Shown here: one piece after another, positions 59,026-64,000 of the stretch
Layout: each line of letters begins with the position of its first letter
Position numbering within the stretch: the stretch's first letter is position 1
Translations under genes and position numbers: made by a program
Notes under the pieces: model-generated
The model's database searches: none
Told to the model about the DNA's origin: nothing
The model's input: the letters and a program-made list of their open reading frames with translations, nothing else
Assembly (NCBI GenBank): GCA_039707655.1
Contig: CM077675.1
Span: 417,507,162 to 417,571,161 of the forward strand
DNA length: 64,000 bases
Direction: 5' to 3'
Source: Elymus sibiricus
Taxonomy: Eukaryota; Streptophyta; Magnoliopsida; Poales; Poaceae

Positions 59026-62000
59026 CAGGGGCGAGTCCAGTAGGTGGGCTTCATAGGGCTCCAGCCTACCCTCCAAAAAAACGAATTTTTTTTAGTACTA
59101 CTCTTCTCACCTCAGCCCAACCAGGACTGGCCCAACCAGCGACAGCCCACACGGCCAGGACTGCACACGGCCACACCGCAGCAACGCCGCACCCCGCACG
59201 CATCTGGCTCCAGTTCGTCTCCACGCACGCCGCACCAGTCCACGCGCGCAGACCTAGCTTTGGGGCGGCCGGCGGCGGAGCAGGCAACCGGCGGGGGCGG
59301 CGGACCAGGCAACCAGCGGGGGCGGCGGACCAGGCAACTGGCGGGGCGGCGGGCGGCCTGTCGGAGCACCGCGCCAGCAGCTGCGCGCGCCTCTCCGACG
59401 AGCCAAGGCACCAACTGGCGACGGCCAACCCTAGCTGGCCGTCGGCCGCCGGCGGGCGGCCTGCTGCCAGGTGCCAGCCAAGACTCGGAGTCAGAATCTT
59501 GCTGTCCTGCTGTTGTGCTGTTGTTGTCCTGCTGCTGTCCTGCTGAAGGAGTCGAGGCAGGGTAATTTGAACTTGGGCACAATCTTGTAAGATTAGTTGT
59601 TCACGGTTGTTAATTTGAATCAACAATTTTTGTCTACTTGCCTACTTGCTAGTTCATGTTATGTTAATTAATTCAGTGTCTATTCCTATGCAAATTATTT
59701 GCAGATTTGCAGAAATGAAGAGAAAAAATATGAGCATAAACAGTTTTTTTGCAAGTAGTTCAAGCATTCCTCGTGTCGAACCTGATCCTATCCCAACCAG
59801 TCCACCGATCCCAGCAAATGTGAACACAGATCCCCTTGCCCTGACTGTTGTGACCATAGTTCCTCCTTCAACTAATGAGAGAACTGATCCCTCAACCCCA
59901 AGCGATGAGAGAAATGACACCACATTTGATGAGAGTACAAACCAACCAAGAATGCCTATACTAGAATTTCATCCAAGTCAAATTATTGCCGATCCAGGAC
60001 TTAGAATACCTATAGAAGATTATGCCCCTAAAATTAGAAGTGATGTGAGAAGAGCTTATTTGTTGAACAAGCGAAACAAAGCTATTGGGCATAAATTCAA
60101 GAAGACAAAGGATGGTAAAATTTGGAGATCCTTTCAACGTTCGTGGTTGGACAAGTTTGATTGGTTGGAATATAGTGTGGATAAGGAGGCTGCATTTTGC
60201 TTTCATTGTTTTCTTTTCAAGAAACCATCCCAAGCCATTAGATTTGGCAATGATGTTTTCACAAAAGATGGCTACACTCGTTGGAAGACAGGTCTAGCTA
60301 GTTTTGAAAAGCATGTTGGTGGTCAATCTAGTTACCATAACATTGCTAGGGGAGATTGTGATGATTTCAACAATCAACGAGCAAGTGTGGCTACCAAATT
60401 CCGTGTGTACAGCAAAGAGGCTGAGATATCTTATAAAATCCGCCTAACTGCATCATTGGATTGTGCAAGGTATCTCATAGCACAAGGTGAAGCTTTCCGT
60501 GGGCATGATGAATCCTCGACTTCCATCAACAAAGGCAATTTTAGAGAGTTGTTGGACTGGTATAAGAATAAGAAGGAAGATGTGAAGGATGCATTTGACA
60601 AGGGGGCTGGAAATGCACAAATGATTTGTTCTGACATCCAAAAGGACCTTGCTGCAGCTTGTGCAATAGAGGTAACCAAAGTTATTAAGAATGACATTGG
60701 AGATAAAAATTTCTCAATATTGATTGATGAGGCTAGAGATTGCTCAATAAAGGAGCAAATGGCGGTGATTGTGAGGTAACACAAACCATCTTTTAGTGTT
60801 TTTATATTGTACTACTAATGTTTACTAATCTGATTTCGTGATGCACGTAGGTATCTAGATGATCATGGACTGCTCCAAGAGAGATTCCTTGCTATCAAGC
60901 ACATTACTGATTGTACATCTGCTGGAATTAAAGAAGCTTTGGTTGATGTGTTGGAATATCATGGTTTGTCAATTTCAAGGCTTCGTGGTCAGGGTTATGA
61001 TGGGGCTTCAAATATGAGAGGGGAATTCAATGGTTTGCAAAAATTGGTTAGAGATGAAGCTCCGTATGCATTCTATGTTCATTGCTTTGCTCACCAGTTA
61101 CAATTGGTGGTTGTCAACGTTGCTCAATGTAGTCCTGCTATTGCTGATTTCTTCAATTATATTCCCTTGATAGTGACTCAAGTGTGTTCATCTTGTAAAA
61201 GGAAAGATGCATTACTTGCCAAACATCAAGACGAATTGTTAGATTCGATGGAGAACGGAAAGATTTCAGCCGGTACCGGGTTGCATCAAGAATCTAACAT
61301 AACAAGACCAGGAGATACTCGTTGGGGCTCACATCTCAAAACCTTGCTTCGTATATTCACAATGTGGAACGCTGTGGTGGATGTGCTAGGAATTGTTGTG
61401 GTTGATGCTCGGGAACAGACATGTCGAGGTGGAGCTAGAGGTTTGCTTAAAAACATGGAATGCTTTGAATTTGTGTTCATCATGTTGTTCTTAATAAACT
61501 TGTTGACCAACACAAATCATCTATCCCAAGCTTTGCAAAGAAAGAATCAAAATATTGTTGAGGCCATGCGTTTGATCTTGGATGTGAAAGAAAGCTTGCA
61601 GGACATGAGGGACAATGGTTGGGAGTCTTTATTTTGCCAAGCCAAGAACTTTTGTGAAACCCATGATATTGATGTGCCAAACATGGACGATCTTGTTGGA
61701 GCAATGGGCCAATCTGTTCGCACTAAGAACAAGGTGACTCGACTTCACTATTACAAGGTTAGCATATTCAATGTTGCCATTGATGCAACTATTACTGAGA
61801 TGAATCATCGATTCAATGAAGTTTCCACCGAGTTATTAGATTGCATGTCTTGTCTTAGTCCAGCAAACAACTTTGCAAAGTTTAACATTGACAAACTGAT
61901 TCGTCTTGCTGAAATTTATGATGAGGACTTCACAGAAGCTGACCGATTGTTGCTAAGAGTACACCTCCCAAGATTCCTTATGAACATTAGGAGAAGTGAT

Positions 62001-62906
62001 GAATTTAATGGATGCCGGGATGTATCCACACTTGCTCGGTTGATGGTTGAAACAACGAAACACACAATTTTCCCGTTGGTATATCGACTCATTGAGTTGA
62101 CACTCATTCTTCCTGTAGCCACTTCATCGGTTGAGAGAATATTTTCGGCAATGAAGATCATCAAGACAGATTTGCGCAACAAACTATCAGATGATTGGCT
62201 AAACGATTTAATGGTGTGCTACTGCGAGAAAGAGATATTCAGAAGCGTTCATGATGATAAAATCATGAGAGAATTTCAGAAAATGCGTGATCGCAAAGGA
62301 CATTTGCCTCATGAGTTTAATGTGATTCCTTAGAGGTATAGATGTTAGTGTTACTAGTTCTAATACTTGGCTGTGCATGACTTATTGGTGTATCACTAAC
62401 AAGAGTGCTAATTTGGACAGATGGCTTATGGTTGGCGACTTGAGCGAGGAAACTTAGGCATACATTTCTATATTTTGGTGTGGAGTTATTCTGTAACTAC
62501 AGTACCATTAGTAAGAAGCAACATCTCATTGTCTTTTGTTATTGCTTCTCTTGTACTTTGGTACCTTGGTCTATGAATTGTATGAACCTTCCTCGTATGG
62601 TTAAATGAATACTATGTGTTTTAGTTAGTATTCTGTGAAATTTTGATTACTTTTGGGCAAAAGGACAAGGAGATAATGGTTATTTAGCTATACAGATTCA
62701 AGTTTCGGCTAAAAATTTAATATTTTTCAAAAATCTCAAAACAATTACAGTAAATACTAGATGCTTCCAGTACTTTACTGTGAAATTCTCAGGTCATTTG
62801 GACAAAAGAATTATGAGATGACATTGTTTTTCTTGAAATGAACGTTTTCTTTTTTTCGCCGTTAACTTTCAGCCCACCCTCCAATTCCGTTCTGGATTCG
62901 CCAGTG
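59026..62906 (+). mobile_element. hAT transposon, apparently autonomous, 3881 bp
   Basis: The terminal repeats CAGGGGCGAGTCCAG and CACTGGCGAATCCAG (right end read inward) match at 12 of 15 positions. They are flanked by perfect 8-bp duplications ACTCCCAT at 59018-59025 and 62907-62914, the hAT hallmark. It carries a two-exon transposase gene with no stops. The first 550 bp are GC-rich leader and the last 570 bp are 3' untranslated sequence. The perfect duplication and open transposase suggest a young insertion. Confidence 0.93.
59715..62333 (+). CDS. hAT transposase (TTF/ZMYM1-like), intact, 2 exons
   Basis: Model: join(59715..60775, 60851..62333), 847 residues. GT at 60776 and AG at 60849-60850 join AG|G (Arg) in frame; the 75-bp intron is typical for plants. 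ATG at 59715 follows an acceptor-like TATTTGCAG, so a 5'UTR intron is likely. Features: a Ser/Pro-rich N-terminus; a TTF-type zinc-binding region (about 135-200, CFHCFLFKKPSQ); and a DUF4371-like RNase H core with ILIDEARDCS and GYDGASNMRG holding Asp candidates. TRWGSHLKTL supplies the conserved Trp. The C-terminal hAT dimerisation domain is SSVERIFSAMKIIKTDLRNK. Family role: cut-and-paste transposition in the nucleus. Domesticated relatives exist, but TIRs and target duplication here argue for a mobile element. Confidence 0.92.
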
Positions 62907-62914
62907 ACTCCCAT

Positions 62915-63403
62915 GACATGGTCACCACCGCGCCGCAACATGTTTTATCCACAGATCCACTCCACTCCACTCCACTCTACTCCACTCATCCTCCCGAGCA
63001 AGCACTCATGACTAGCTCAGTACCTCGTCTCACACACCGCCACCATGCCCAACAAGGAAAAAGAACAAAATAAAGGTTCGTTTCCGGCTCCCAACAGCCA
63101 GGACTAGAATTCCAGAAAGGAAATGCATATACTCGGCCACTCAGCCGGCCGGCATTCCCGGCTCCACCCGTCAGTTTCCACGCCATGATCATTTTCGTTC
63201 CATCGATTTTCGAAAGATGCCATGGCATGCATGCAGCCTTTTCTTCTTTCCCTTTCTCTCTTGCACGACACGAGACGAGGAAAAGCAGCGACGCAAAGCA
63301 AAGCCACCCCATCATCTCTGCTCTGCTCCCTCCGCTCCCTCCCTCCCAAAGCAAAGCAAAGCCTCGGGCGCCTCTCGCCACCATCATTCCCCCCACCGCT
63401 CCC
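62915..63403 (+). promoter_or_regulatory. Upstream region and 5'UTR of the receptor-kinase gene
   Basis: Starts at the hAT target duplication. A CCACT repeat lies at about 62957-62987, and CT-rich leader sequence precedes the ATG. No clear TATA box was picked out. The hAT element ends about 500 bp before the start codon. Confidence 0.45.
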
Positions 63404-64000
63404 ATGGCTTCGTCTGAACCCCCACTCCACCCCGTCCTCCTCCTCCTCCTCCTCCTCGGCGCTGCCCCCTTGCTCGCATTCTCCTCGGAGCCCCTCAACG
63501 CCGAAGGTACGTGCGCTCGCTCCTCACCCTGCACTTCTTGCCGCCGCTTATCGCCGTCGTGGTTGATTTCTTTAATCACCCGTTGTGTTGCGGGTTGGCG
63601 TGCAGTGATGGCGCTGGTGGCCATCAAGCAGGGGCTGCTGGACTCGCACGGCGTGCTGAGCAACTGGGACGAGGACTCCGTCGACCCCTGCAGCTGGGCC
63701 ATGATCACCTGCTCCCCCCACAACCTCGTCATTGGCCTGTAAGCGAGCTCAGTAGCTCTCCCTCCCGTCCCGTATCCTCTTCTTCATTCTTGCAGCTCCA
63801 TTAATCGGCCGCGTTTCAGGGGAGCGCCGAGCCAGGGCTTGTCGGGGACCCTGTCCGGACGGATCGCCAACCTCACTAATCTTGAGCAAGTGTGAGTAAT
63901 CCTCCTCTGTTGCTTGCTTGCTTGCTTGTGTGCGCTTCAGAGTTCAGAGACGCTGACGGGTCGACCGTGAACAATTTTCAGGCTGCTGCAGAACAACAAC
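63404..64000 (+). CDS. LRR receptor kinase, LRR-II group (SARK/NIK-like), 5' part
   Basis: Exons 63404-63506, 63606-63738, 63820-63891 and 63982 to the window end. All introns have GT-AG ends, and the frame is kept by codons split at GAA G|TG, GGC CT|G and CAA GT|G. The signal peptide has a (CTC)n leucine run (MASSEPPLHPVLLLLLLLG). The LRR N-terminal cap follows: ALVAIKQGLLDSHGVLSNWD then VDPCSWAMITCSPHNLVIGL, and the first repeat GLSGTLSGRIANLTNLEQV. A 72-nt exon per LRR is the known LRR-II gene structure. It is closer, from memory, to SARK/CIK (At4g30520, At2g23950) than to SERK. Family role: plasma-membrane co-receptor kinase in development, senescence or immunity. Transmembrane and kinase parts lie outside the window. 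Confidence 0.9.

Noticed and set aside
58962..59582. Overlapping ORFs on both strands at the left end of the hAT element
   Set aside because: GC-rich leader sequence of the transposon with no domain; the transposase starts at 59715.
63185..63742. ORF reading through the first receptor-kinase intron
   Set aside because: Splice sites at 63507 and 63605 give the conserved LRR-II protein; the read-through ORF does not.
1..64000. CRISPR arrays, operons, phage or plasmid functions
   Set aside because: None is visible. All repeats are explained by eukaryotic transposons, tandem duplication or microsatellites.

Overview
The window is nuclear DNA from a large-genome grass, almost certainly Triticeae (wheat, Aegilops or barley type). 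The reasons are nested LTR retrotransposons of Triticeae style, Stowaway and other small DNA transposons, an intron-containing hAT transposase, grass-type genes with GC-rich first exons, and a plant nuclear tRNA-Glu. No operons, phage or bacterial features are present. Family names for the repeats come from memory of structure and could not be checked.

Layout. Positions 1-6.2 kb are a small gene island: a FAR1/FHY3-type protein gene on the minus strand (its 3' end is cut by the window) lies head-to-head with a two-exon mitochondrial PPR gene (3783-5974). Positions 6.2-12.1 kb are DNA transposons: a 3.35-kb Mutator-like element with a perfect 9-bp target duplication, two elements with TTA duplications that carry gene-like GC-rich inserts, two Stowaway MITEs, and a tRNA-Glu(CUC). 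Positions 12.1-17.2 kb hold a three-unit tandem array (about 1.04 kb per unit) inside a larger 2.29-kb tandem duplication. The second copy of that duplication was later split by two retrotransposons, so the first copy preserves both empty target sites.

Positions 17.2-41.3 kb are one minus-strand Copia element (A) with 1.5-kb LTRs and a perfect CATGT duplication. Inside it sits a plus-strand Copia element (B), itself hit by a 5.1-kb LARD-like solo LTR (D), a 1.6-kb Gypsy solo LTR (E) and a minus-strand Gypsy fragment (C) that has an antisense ORF. The three truncations in A, B and C fit a single deletion ending near 37160. Positions 42.7-53.1 kb are a complete Athila-lineage Gypsy element (F). 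Its polyprotein is nearly open, but the first catalytic Asp of integrase is replaced and there are two frameshifts. Positions 53.6-58.1 kb hold LTR fragments and a non-autonomous CACTA element. Positions 59.0-62.9 kb are a hAT element with a perfect 8-bp duplication and an apparently intact 847-residue transposase. It lies about 0.5 kb upstream of the start codon of an LRR receptor kinase gene (SARK/NIK-type LRR-II), whose first four exons close the window.

The host genes do not form a pathway. The strongest points for follow-up are the intact hAT next to a receptor-kinase promoter, the duplicated empty sites that date the insertions, the one-deletion explanation of A/B/C, and a 46-52-nt GC-rich hairpin shared by unrelated LTR elements.
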